A stretch of 10,130 bases of DNA from Acidobacteriaceae bacterium. Lineage in GTDB: Bacteria > Acidobacteriota > Terriglobia > Terriglobales > Acidobacteriaceae. Of the stretch, positions 1 to 6,176 are shown piece after piece; the stretch's first letter is position 1; every line of letters begins with the position of its first letter. The notes under the pieces were generated by a model. The model had not been told where the DNA came from. It ran no database searches and worked only from the letters and a program-made list of their open reading frames with translations. A program made the translations under genes and the position numbers. Location of the stretch: contig JASHYS010000043.1 in NCBI GenBank assembly GCA_030042915.1, positions 1 to 10,130 on the forward strand, in the 5' to 3' direction.

Positions 1-1353
1 GGCAATCTAGCCTCGTGGCCGCCGTACAACAGCAGCCTCACTCCGCTCCCGGGCGGAAGCTACAACCTGACTGCACAGTACTCGGGCGATGCCAGCTATG
101 AGGCCAGCACAAGCAGCGCGGCGAGCTTCACGGTTACATTGGCGTCCACCTCGGTCACCGCTGGCTACGCCGGGACCCCGGTCCAATATGGAACCCAGGA
201 ACAAATCGCTGCTCAAGTCGCCACGAACAGTACCGGCGTTGCACCCACCGGCACATTCCAATTCTACGTAGATGGCCAGGCGGTTCTGGGTGCACAACCC
301 ATTTATGAGAGTTCAGGGTACAACCCAAACGATGCAACAGATCCGTGGGCCTGGGCGGATGCGCAGACGACTTACGCGTTCCTTTCAGTAGGGCAACACA
401 CGCTCTCGGCCACCTACTCAGGCGATGGCAATTACGCGGGGGGCACAAGTGCGAACGCATCGGTGGCAGTAACTCAAGCGGTGCCGATAATCAACGGGTA
501 TGGTTTTGAGAGCACCCAAAGTAATCCGGTCGTTGTGGGTCAAAGTGCGACCGGAATCGCAACGGTCTACGGGTCACAATATGGAGTCGCGCCGACCGGA
601 ACCGTCACTTTCTACGACAACGGAGTCGCGCTCACCGACCCGACTACGTATACGAGCGGGCTAAGTCCCTCAGCACTCTACGCAACCACACAACACGTAT
701 TTACGACGGCCGGGACGCACCAGATCACGGTCGGCTATTCGGGTGATTCAAACTACACGTCTGCAAAGACTCCCACAGCGCAATCGCTGAATGTCCTTGG
801 ACCTATCAGCCTATCCGCGGGCGCGGTGACAGTTTCAGCTCCAGGGCAGTCGGGGTCGTCGACGGTCACCGTCACGCCTTCCGGCGGCTTTACCGGCGCG
901 GTGAACCTGACCTGCGCGGTCAGCACGAGCATGACCAATGTGGTCGATATGCCGACCTGCTCGGTTCCGGCTTCGGTGACCATCACTGGAACCAGCGCAG
1001 CCACGGCGACCCTGACTGTAAACACAACGGCCGCGAGCTCTGCCGCTCTCGACCGCCCGCGGCGTTTTCTTGCCGGTGGAGGAAAAGTCACGCTGGCGAT
1101 TGTGCTCCTGTTCGCGATTCCCATGCGCCGCCGCGTGAGGCGCGCCCTGCTTGGAGTCCTGGCCGTAGTCGTGATCGCCGGCTTTATGGGCTGCAGCGGA
1201 GGTGGCGCAGGTGGTGGTGGAGGCGGAGGAGGCGGCGGCGGTGGTGGGAATCCGGGAACGACCCTAGGATTTTACTCCGTTACGGTGACCGGGACCGCCG
1301 CCGCAAATGGAAATATCACGGCCCAGACGACAGTCTCTCTCACCGTCAATTGA
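1..1353 (+). CDS. Ig-like repeat surface protein, 3' part (5' end outside window)
   Basis: The frame is open from the first base to TGA at 1351-1353, giving 450 residues with no start in the window, so the gene is truncated on the left. Three bacterial Ig-like (Big_3-type) units are visible. Each ends in a YSGD-x-x-Y strand (about residues 29-35, 139-145 and 246-252, window numbering), and units 2 and 3 begin with APTGT. A fourth Ig-like domain follows (about 270-345). The C-terminus then has two hydrophobic stretches (about 362-373 and 381-396) separated by an Arg cluster, a lipobox-like FMGC with Cys at residue 398, a Gly run encoded by 1198-1248, and a final beta-strand pair ending in SLTVN. 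Such proteins are usually large adhesins or cell-surface proteins. Substrate and partner cannot be told. An Ig-repeat identity is secure, the anchoring mode is inferred. Confidence 0.85.
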   Translation, partial: GNLASWPPYNSSLTPLPGGSYNLTAQYSGDASYEASTSSAASFTVTLASTSVTAGYAGTPVQYGTQEQIAAQVATNSTGVAPTGTFQFYVDGQAVLGAQPIYESSGYNPNDATDPWAWADAQTTYAFLSVGQHTLSATYSGDGNYAGGTSANASVAVTQAVPIINGYGFESTQSNPVVVGQSATGIATVYGSQYGVAPTGTVTFYDNGVALTDPTTYTSGLSPSALYATTQHVFTTAGTHQITVGYSGDSNYTSAKTPTAQSLNVLGPISLSAGAVTVSAPGQSGSSTVTVTPSGGFTGAVNLTCAVSTSMTNVVDMPTCSVPASVTITGTSAATATLTVNTTAASSAALDRPRRFLAGGGKVTLAIVLLFAIPMRRRVRRALLGVLAVVVIAGFMGCSGGGAGGGGGGGGGGGGGNPGTTLGFYSVTVTGTAAANGNITAQTTVSLTVN

Positions 1354-1364
1354 AAGCGCGAGAT

Positions 1365-1390
1365 CCTGGGCGCTGAGGCGAGCGGCCAGG
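1365..1390. terminator. Possible hairpin terminator between convergent genes
   Basis: An imperfect inverted repeat lies 11 bases after the Ig-protein stop. CCTGG pairs with CCAGG and CGCT with AGCG, with one G-G mismatch and a 6-base loop. It sits between the + strand gene ending at 1353 and the possible minus-strand small ORF ending at 1402. No T-run follows on either strand, so an intrinsic terminator is only a possibility. It could instead be a 3' stabilising hairpin. Confidence 0.3.
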
Positions 1391-1401
1391 GAACCGAAGC
1401 A

Positions 1402-1524
1402 CTATCTCCGGCAGCGCTTGCAGGCAGTCAGCAATTGACAGTTGCTGGCGGAAGCCAGAACCGGATTCGACCCCAGCCCTGGCGCGACTGCGCCCGCCAC
1501 CAGAAGAGCGGATTTGGTGCGCAT
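1402..1524 (-). CDS. Possible small secreted Cys-rich peptide (40 aa)
   Basis: This short ORF starts at ATG 1524-1522 and stops at TAG 1404-1402. A strong Shine-Dalgarno GGAGG (1535-1531 on the minus strand) lies 6 bases before the ATG, better than at most other genes here. The first half reads as a signal peptide: MRTK n-region, hydrophobic stretch with ALLVAGAVAP, then VLASA as a possible signal-peptidase site. Cleavage there would leave about 14 residues with three Cys and a basic end (ACKRCRR). It lies downstream of, and on the same strand as, the HTH-TPR regulator. Family is not recognised. It may be a real small secreted peptide, or the surviving 5' end of a larger exported protein whose body has been lost. 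Confidence 0.4.
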   Translation of the reverse strand: MRTKSALLVAGAVAPGLGSNPVLASASNCQLLTACKRCRR

Positions 1525-1530
1525 CGTTTA

Positions 1531-1537
1531 CCTCCGG
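1531..1537 (-). promoter_or_regulatory. Strong ribosome binding site of the small ORF
   Basis: On the minus strand the bases read CCGGAGG, followed by a 6-base spacer and then ATG. This is near the ideal anti-SD match and spacing, and is the main evidence that the 40-residue ORF is or was translated. Confidence 0.5.
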
Positions 1538-1620
1538 AGATCAGCCCAAGTTGTAGGCCCATGCCAGCTCTATCGGCAATGCGGAGCCATTGCGTAAGAC
1601 CTGAGAAACGGGACAGGAAT

Positions 1621-1641
1621 CGAAATATCACGAAAGTATCA
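1621..1641. repeat. Tandem direct repeat, CGAAA(G)TATCA x2
   Basis: Two adjacent near-identical units, CGAAATATCA and CGAAAGTATCA, differ by one inserted G. On the minus strand they overlap the 3' edge of a TATGAT element (1643-1638), which resembles a -10 box, though no convincing -35 box lies upstream. The site lies between the regulator's stop and the small ORF, so it could be an operator for the small ORF. That role is inferred from position only. Confidence 0.3.
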
Positions 1642-1700
1642 TAAGTCGCGCGCCTTGATAGGATTTGCGTGCAGAAAGCGGCCTGCATCGAGGACCGCAG

Positions 1701-3227
1701 CTATTTCTTGGGCGGGGTGGATGAGGCTGCAACCGCGGGCAAAATCGCTTCCGGCGACGAGGAATGATCCGGCGGATGCCAATCGAGAGCTGCCATCTGC
1801 TGAAAGTCGCGATTGCTGCGTAGAGAGTCGAACGGAGGGTCGGCATTCAGCCCGTAAACGCCCGGCTCGTGATTGATGTACGCGATTTTGAGCGATTGCA
1901 GAGCCTGCGCCGGCCTGCCCAGCAGTGCATACAACCTGGCCATGAAGACGTGATTGCCAACGGCGGCTTGCGGAGATTTTTCCAGCACTGTGAGCATGGC
2001 GCGCAGCATGGCGTCGTAACCGCCGTTCGAATAGCCGCGCGCCGCGGCCGCGGCAAGCGCTGCCTGCACTGCGCTGCCGGTGCGCGCGACGATGAAATTC
2101 TCTTCGGCAAGAAAATGCTGCGCCTCGCGGTGCCTGAGGTATTCGCCCGCGAGATAGACGTGCGGCGAAAGGTAGTCGGGCTGCGTGGCCTCCAGTTGCA
2201 GGAGCAACGCTCTGCCCTCATCCTCGCGGCCCGCGACGATGAGAATCAATCCTTTGGATCCGAGGATGGCAGTGGAGGAGGGATCGAGACGCTGTGCGAT
2301 CTCGATTTCACGCAGCGCTTCGGAAGTGCGCTTGCGGGTCATGAGGGTGTTGGCATACCAGTGATGCGCTACGGCCAGGTCGGGTTTGAGTGCGATGGCA
2401 CGCTCGAACTCGCGGTCGGAGGTTGCCGGGTCCCATTTCCAATAAAAAGTCACGAAGGCCAGCGAAGCGTGCGCCTCAGCGAGGTTGGGATCAAGCTGAA
2501 TGGCGCGCCTGGCTGCCGCAAGCGCCCGCGGGTAGGCCTCTTCAGGCGGCATGGTGGAAAACTCGCGCAACAGGTTATAGCAGTTGGCCAATCCCGCATA
2601 GGGCTCGGCATATTGCGGGTCGCGGACAATGGCCTGCGTGTACAGATCGACGGCACGTTCGAGATCGACCGGGTCACGCTTCTCCCAGAAATAGCGGCCC
2701 TGCAGATACAAATCCACGGCAGCGGAGTCAGGAACATGCGCTCGGGTGCTGCCCGCAACCGAATGGGCATGGGCTAGCCAGAGCACGAGCGGCAGGGCCA
2801 CGGCGATGAAAAGAACCGCGCCTAGGGCCGGCTTCCAGTGTCGAGGATGATGAGCGAGAGAGAAGCGCCGCGCAGGCGAGTTGGTGCGATCGACAGACGC
2901 CGGCGGCGTGGCTCCGTCGGCGGGCGGTGCGGCGGGCTGCGTTGTCGAGGGGATGGAGAGCGGATCGGAGAGGAAGACGCCCGGCCCGCCATCGAAGGCC
3001 TCGTGCTCGGCGGCATCGCGTCCCGCGCCGGTCATCCACTGGGCCAACTCGCTCCTGAAGGCGAATACCGAACCTAGCTTGCCTCCCGGAGTGCGGTGCA
3101 CCGGGAGAGCGCGATCCAACTCCCAGCGTTGTACGGTGCGTACGCCGTGACCGAGGAAGACCGCAATCTCTTTCCAACTGTGCAGCCGGTCGTTGGCGTC
3201 GCGCGTATTCGATCGATCGATATCCAT
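1701..3227 (-). CDS. Membrane-bound HTH transcription regulator with TPR sensor domain
   Basis: This 508-residue protein probably works as a one-step signal-to-DNA regulator. It would bind DNA in the cytoplasm and sense proteins or assembly state outside the membrane. Residues about 14-65 form a helix-turn-helix with SWKEIAVFLG and VRTVQRWE, of the short MerR/excisionase-like type seen in acidobacterial TPR proteins, not the winged CadC type. A low-complexity Pro/Ala linker follows, then one hydrophobic segment (about 133-154). TPR-like repeats come next (about 169-351), including DLYLQGRYFWEKR and AIVRDPQYAEPYAGLANCY. The C-terminus is rich in Pro and Ser. I chose ATG 3227. A TTG at 3284 would add 19 residues, but these show no conserved feature and the HTH already fits. 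Ribosome binding is weak (GGTGG just upstream). Its target genes are unknown. Architecture is confident, regulatory role is inferred. Confidence 0.85.
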   Translation of the reverse strand: MDIDRSNTRDANDRLHSWKEIAVFLGHGVRTVQRWELDRALPVHRTPGGKLGSVFAFRSELAQWMTGAGRDAAEHEAFDGGPGVFLSDPLSIPSTTQPAAPPADGATPPASVDRTNSPARRFSLAHHPRHWKPALGAVLFIAVALPLVLWLAHAHSVAGSTRAHVPDSAAVDLYLQGRYFWEKRDPVDLERAVDLYTQAIVRDPQYAEPYAGLANCYNLLREFSTMPPEEAYPRALAAARRAIQLDPNLAEAHASLAFVTFYWKWDPATSDREFERAIALKPDLAVAHHWYANTLMTRKRTSEALREIEIAQRLDPSSTAILGSKGLILIVAGREDEGRALLLQLEATQPDYLSPHVYLAGEYLRHREAQHFLAEENFIVARTGSAVQAALAAAAARGYSNGGYDAMLRAMLTVLEKSPQAAVGNHVFMARLYALLGRPAQALQSLKIAYINHEPGVYGLNADPPFDSLRSNRDFQQMAALDWHPPDHSSSPEAILPAVAASSTPPKK

Positions 3228-3623
3228 CGTCCACCCGCTCCGCTTTCCGCCCTTTTGGTTACGCCGATGGAGCAAGCAAACCAAGAGGGCGAAGCCCTTG
3301 AAGACAAGCTTCGCGCGGCTCGCTTACCGGCCTAAAAGGAGCGCGAACAAGTCAGCCCGTAAAGCGGGCAAAAAGGGAAGAAAGCGGAATACTTGTTTGG
3401 CGTGAATGCCGCCTTGGGGGGATCTATAGGCAAACCGCTCCGCGCGCCGATCCATGGCCCGGATGTGGTTTGCACTGACTATCATAGCGCAGGGTTTACG
3501 CCGCCTCAACGAGAAATGTTCCCGGGATCGGGGCGGGGCGCGGAAGGCCATGCTCCGATTGTGGCAGGACCACAGCATGCAACCGGATAGCGCTCGATCG
3601 ACCGGTCGCGTAAGCTGACTTCC
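3228..3623. other. Divergent intergenic region
   Basis: These 396 bases separate the minus-strand regulator from the plus-strand DinB-like gene and must hold both promoters. I see no convincing gene. An inverted repeat at 3282-3300 (CAAG-A-GGGC / GCCCTTG around a GAA loop, one bulge) would form a hairpin in the regulator's leader, about 55 bases before its ATG. Another perfect 5-bp hairpin (GCCCG / CGGGC) is at 3355-3369. TAAGCT at 3611-3616 lies 7 bases before the DinB-like ATG and could be a -10 element of a leaderless transcript. No good -35 box is visible for either gene. Confidence 0.45.
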
Positions 3624-4127
3624 ATGACCTACGACGACCTCCGCCTCCTGGTCGACTACAACTACTGGGCGCGCGACCGGATTCTCGACGCCGTGTCGGC
3701 GCTCACTCCGGCGCAATTCACCCAGCCGCTCGGCAACAGCTTCAGCTCGATTCGCGACACCATTGCGCACATCTGCGATGCCGAGTCCATTTGGTTGGCG
3801 CGGTGGAAGGGCGAGCAGCCAACCGGCTTCAAGGGCTCGGAGCGCATGGCCGATGTGGATGCGGCGCGCAGCGAGTGGGCCGGGCTGGAGCGGCAGATGC
3901 GCGAAGTGCTCGAAAGTCTGGGGCCGGCAGGCGTCGAGCGCACCATCGAGTATAAGGACATGCGCGGCGCTCCGCGATCGGACGTTTTCTGGCAGATGGT
4001 GCAGCATGTGGTGAATCATGGCAGCTACCATCGCGGTCAGGTGACGACCATGCTTCGGCAGCAGGGAGCGGCGCCACCGAAGTCCATGGACCTGATTGGG
4101 TTTTATCGGGAAAAACAGCGCGGCTAG
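3624..4127 (+). CDS. DinB/YfiT-family putative metal-dependent protein
   Basis: The 167-residue product matches the DinB/YfiT four-helix-bundle family in length and layout. The N-terminus has DYNYWARDRIL, typical of the first helix. The metal-binding histidines appear as His49 in IAHICDAE and the pair His132/His136 in NHGSYHRGQ. Family members bind a divalent metal and include thiol-dependent transferases and many stress- or DNA-damage-linked proteins of unknown reaction, so no substrate is assigned. The protein should be cytosolic, with no signal peptide or membrane segment. ATG 3624 lacks a clear Shine-Dalgarno and has TAAGCT 7 bases upstream, suggesting leaderless expression. The gene seems to stand alone: the regulator diverges and a minus-strand tRNA follows. 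Confidence 0.9.
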   Translation: MTYDDLRLLVDYNYWARDRILDAVSALTPAQFTQPLGNSFSSIRDTIAHICDAESIWLARWKGEQPTGFKGSERMADVDAARSEWAGLERQMREVLESLGPAGVERTIEYKDMRGAPRSDVFWQMVQHVVNHGSYHRGQVTTMLRQQGAAPPKSMDLIGFYREKQRG

Positions 4128-4225
4128 GATCCGATCAGGATCGCTCCAGGAGCCCGGCACGGCGACATTGGCGCGCTACGCACTAGAACCAGAACGCGGC
4201 CTAGGGGATTCTTTGCGAACAAGAA

Positions 4226-4303
4226 TGGTGGCCAGGGACGGGATTGAACCGCCGACGCCGGCCTTTCGGAGAGCCGCGGGCGATACCACTTCGCTGCGCT
4301 CAA
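4226..4303 (-). pseudogene. Decayed tRNA-Phe copy
   Basis: Read on the minus strand, the 3' half (T arm, acceptor 3' strand, ACCA) is identical to the intact tRNA-Phe. The 5' half is recognisable but broken. The D loop AGTGGTA is kept and flanked by GCGA/TCGC, which still pair. Three bases instead of one separate the D and anticodon stems, the anticodon stem has one G-U pair, and the anticodon loop is 8 bases (CTCCGAAA). The expected 5' acceptor strand is absent: the bases at 4298-4303 do not pair with CCTGGCC. It should not give a working tRNA. Confidence 0.6.
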
Positions 4304-4344
4304 CGGCACGAACGCGGCTACGGGATTTTGAGAACGAACGAGAG

Positions 4345-4419
4345 TGGTGGCCAGGGACGGGATTGAACCGCCGACGCCGGCCTTTTCAGGGCCGCGCTCT
4401 ACCACTGAGCTACCTGGCC
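4345..4419 (-). tRNA. tRNA-Phe (anticodon GAA)
   Basis: On the minus strand the 75 bases fold as a full cloverleaf. The acceptor stem GGCCAGG/CCTGGCC has 7 pairs and the D stem is GCTC/GAGC. The anticodon stem CGGCC/GGCCG closes loop CTGAAAA with anticodon GAA (4387-4385). A 5-base variable loop follows, then T stem GGCGG/CCGTC with one G-U pair around TTCAATC, and an encoded ACCA end. It charges phenylalanine and reads UUC/UUU. A leader of about 85 bases on the minus strand contains a strong hairpin (4439-4454) and a possible -10 box at 4504-4509. A decayed copy lies just downstream in the direction of transcription. Confidence 0.96.
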
Positions 4420-4438
4420 TCAGTTGAGGTGTGAAGTT

Positions 4439-4454
4439 GTCCGCGGCGGCGGAC
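4439..4454. other. Perfect 6-bp hairpin in tRNA leader
   Basis: GTCCGC pairs exactly with GCGGAC around a 4-base GGCG loop. On the minus strand it lies about 20 bases before the tRNA 5' end and after the possible -10 box, so it would be in the tRNA precursor. There it could influence 5' processing. No T-run follows on the plus or minus strand, so it is not a clear terminator. Confidence 0.4.
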
Positions 4455-4503
4455 GCAGAAGGTGGGACCATCCACTTGCCGTGCGCTCAAAACAACCTGA
4501 GCT

Positions 4504-4509
4504 AGTATA
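4504..4509 (-). promoter_or_regulatory. Possible -10 box for tRNA-Phe
   Basis: TATACT on the minus strand is a 5/6 match to TATAAT and lies 85 bases upstream of the tRNA 5' end. No good -35 box is seen at the normal spacing. It is the best candidate promoter between the tRNA and the divergent ADA-like gene. Confidence 0.3.
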
Positions 4510-4568
4510 CCAATCGGCGCTGTGGGTATGGGCCGCGATGGGTTCGCGCTCGGCTACACTGGAGGGCA

Positions 4569-6176
4569 ATGATGAGACGGCTCGTGGGATATGCCGCCAG
4601 CGTGATTCTGGTTTGGCCGGTTGGTGTATTTGCTCAGGCGCCCGCTCCGGGAGCGACGAACAGGACCGCAGCAGGGAAGAGAACTGAGGCGGAAGCGGCC
4701 GCGGCGTACCAGGCAGCGGTGAAGTCGGGGGCGCCGGCGTTGCGCGCGTTTTTGACGGGTTTTCCCAAGGGCGCCGATTTGCATGTGCACCTTTCCGGCG
4801 CTGTGTATGCGGAGACGCTGATCCGAGACGCCGCCGAAGACGGGGCGTGCGTGGATCCGGAAGCGCTTTCGCTGGCAAAGCCGCCTTGTACAGGCAGCCT
4901 GATCCCGGCAAAAGAGTTCTCGGGGAATATCGACAGGAAAACGCAGTTGCTCTACGACAAGCTGATTGATGCGCTCTCGATCCGAAGTTTTGTGCCCTCC
5001 GCAAGCTGGAGCACGCACGACCAGTTTTTCCTGGTTTTTGACCGCATGGGTGGGCTTAAGGACCACACGGGCGAGTGGGTGGACGAGGTGGTTGCGCGTG
5101 CATCGGCGCAGAATCAGCAATATCTTGAGCTGATGCAGACGCCACCTTTCAGCCATGCGGCGCAGATTTCGCGAGAGATTGGCTGGAGTCCGGAATTGGC
5201 GGAGGGCGACCCGCGGGCACTTGCGCAATTCCGGCAACAACTGCTGGATCATGGGTTGCGCGATGAAGTGGCGGCGGACCGCGAGGCGGCGAGCTCGCCG
5301 GAGGCGCAGCGCAAGAAACTGGAACATTGCGGAACGGCCGAGGCGGAGCCGGCCTGTAAGGTGGAGGTCCGGTATATTTGGCAGGTTTTGCGAGACCTTG
5401 CGCCGGAGGCGGTGTTTGCTCAGACCTTGCTGGCATTTGAAACCGTCGAGGCGAGCGTGCAAGCTGGGGACGACACGTGGGTAGGCATCAACTTTGTGCG
5501 GCCTGAGGACGACTTCGTCTCCATGCGCGACTACACCCTGCAGATGAAGATGGTGGGCTACCTGCATTCGGTGTATCCGCGCGTGGCCATCTCGCTGCAC
5601 GCGGGCGAGCTGACCATGGGATTGGCGCCGCCGGAGGGTTTGCGATTCCACATCCGCCAGGCAGTGGAGATGGGCCATGCGGAGCGGATCGGCCACGGCG
5701 TGGACGTGATGTGCGAGGACGACGCGGAGGGTTTGTTGAAGGAGCTGGCCGGGAAGCATGTGATGGTCGAGATCAACCTGAGCTCGAATGCGGCGATTCT
5801 GGGAGTGGAGGGCGCGCAGCATCCTTTCCCGATTTACCGCGCGGCGCATGTGCCGGTGGCGCTGTCCACGGATGACGAGGGTGTGAGCCGGATCGACCTG
5901 ACGCACGAGTATGTGCGCGCGGCGCTGGACTATCACCTGAGCTACGCAGATCTGAAGCAACTGGCGCGGACGGGGATGGAGCACGACTTTTTGTCCGGCG
6001 TGAGTTTGTGGGCAAGGCCCGACGATTTTGCCGTGCCGGTGGAGGCATGCAAGGGGCAGGCGCTGGGCGCCGAAAAACCGTCGTCTGCGTGTAAGGCAAT
6101 TCTTGACGGGAGCGAAAAAGCCGCGGCGCAGTGGGAGCTCGAGCGAAGATTCCGGGCGTTTGAAGCGAGGTTCTGA
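4569..6176 (+). CDS. Exported adenosine deaminase-like metal hydrolase
   Basis: The product (535 residues) has the amidohydrolase motifs of the adenosine/AMP deaminase family. Zinc ligands are His72 and His74 in GADLHVHLSGA, His344 with catalytic Glu347 in SLHAGE, the conserved His376 in RIGHGVD, an N-L-S-S-N motif (403-407), and Asp435/Asp436 in STDDEGVS. The family hydrolyses adenosine or a related amino-purine to the keto form plus ammonia. A signal peptide (MMRRLVGYAASVILVW... ending near FAQA) predicts action in the periplasm or outside. Several Cys (94, 107, 254, 263, 494, 508) could form disulfides there. At 535 residues it is longer than cytosolic ADA (about 340) and nearer secreted ADGF-type enzymes. 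GGAGG (4561-4565) is 3 bases before ATG 4569 and 6 before ATG 4572, so the second ATG may be the real start. Where most ADAs have TDDP, this one has TDDE. Exact substrate is uncertain. Confidence 0.9.
   Translation: MMRRLVGYAASVILVWPVGVFAQAPAPGATNRTAAGKRTEAEAAAAYQAAVKSGAPALRAFLTGFPKGADLHVHLSGAVYAETLIRDAAEDGACVDPEALSLAKPPCTGSLIPAKEFSGNIDRKTQLLYDKLIDALSIRSFVPSASWSTHDQFFLVFDRMGGLKDHTGEWVDEVVARASAQNQQYLELMQTPPFSHAAQISREIGWSPELAEGDPRALAQFRQQLLDHGLRDEVAADREAASSPEAQRKKLEHCGTAEAEPACKVEVRYIWQVLRDLAPEAVFAQTLLAFETVEASVQAGDDTWVGINFVRPEDDFVSMRDYTLQMKMVGYLHSVYPRVAISLHAGELTMGLAPPEGLRFHIRQAVEMGHAERIGHGVDVMCEDDAEGLLKELAGKHVMVEINLSSNAAILGVEGAQHPFPIYRAAHVPVALSTDDEGVSRIDLTHEYVRAALDYHLSYADLKQLARTGMEHDFLSGVSLWARPDDFAVPVEACKGQALGAEKPSSACKAILDGSEKAAAQWELERRFRAFEARF

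Larger units (their letters stand above)
4193..4420. repeat. Degenerate tandem duplication, period about 119 bp, spanning the tRNA-Phe
   Basis: Two units begin with AACGCGG (4193 and 4311), continue through a similar GGGATT...GAAC stretch, and then carry tRNA sequence. From 4226-4266 and 4345-4385 the two are identical over 41 bases, corresponding on the minus strand to the third anticodon base through the CCA end. Outside that block they have diverged clearly. The pattern fits an old tandem tRNA duplication with one copy decaying. The exact 41-base block would also fit a tRNA attachment-site remnant or gene conversion. Confidence 0.65.

Noticed and set aside
1869..2777. 302-residue plus-strand ORF opposite the regulator
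   Set aside because: The minus frame encodes clear TPRs and a membrane helix. The plus frame shows no domain.
3355..3369. GCCCG/CGGGC hairpin followed by AAAAA as a terminator
   Set aside because: On the plus strand the tail is A, not T. On the minus strand the T-run precedes the stem. No gene ends there.
4128..4142. GATCC/GGATC hairpin after the DinB-like stop
   Set aside because: The stem has only 5 pairs and no T-run follows. It is too weak to call a terminator.
3324..4160. 278-residue minus-strand ORF opposite the DinB-like gene
   Set aside because: It also covers intergenic sequence. The plus frame carries the DinB histidines.
4096..4434. 112-residue plus-strand ORF over the tRNA region
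   Set aside because: It is the antisense reading of tRNA-Phe and its decayed copy. Peptides of the type DGIEPPTPAF and GTGLNRRRRPF are familiar false proteins from tRNA complements.
4554..5984. 476-residue minus-strand ORF opposite the ADA-like gene
   Set aside because: The plus frame has every ADA motif. The antisense protein is His/Arg/Leu-rich with no domain, as expected from GC-rich codon bias.
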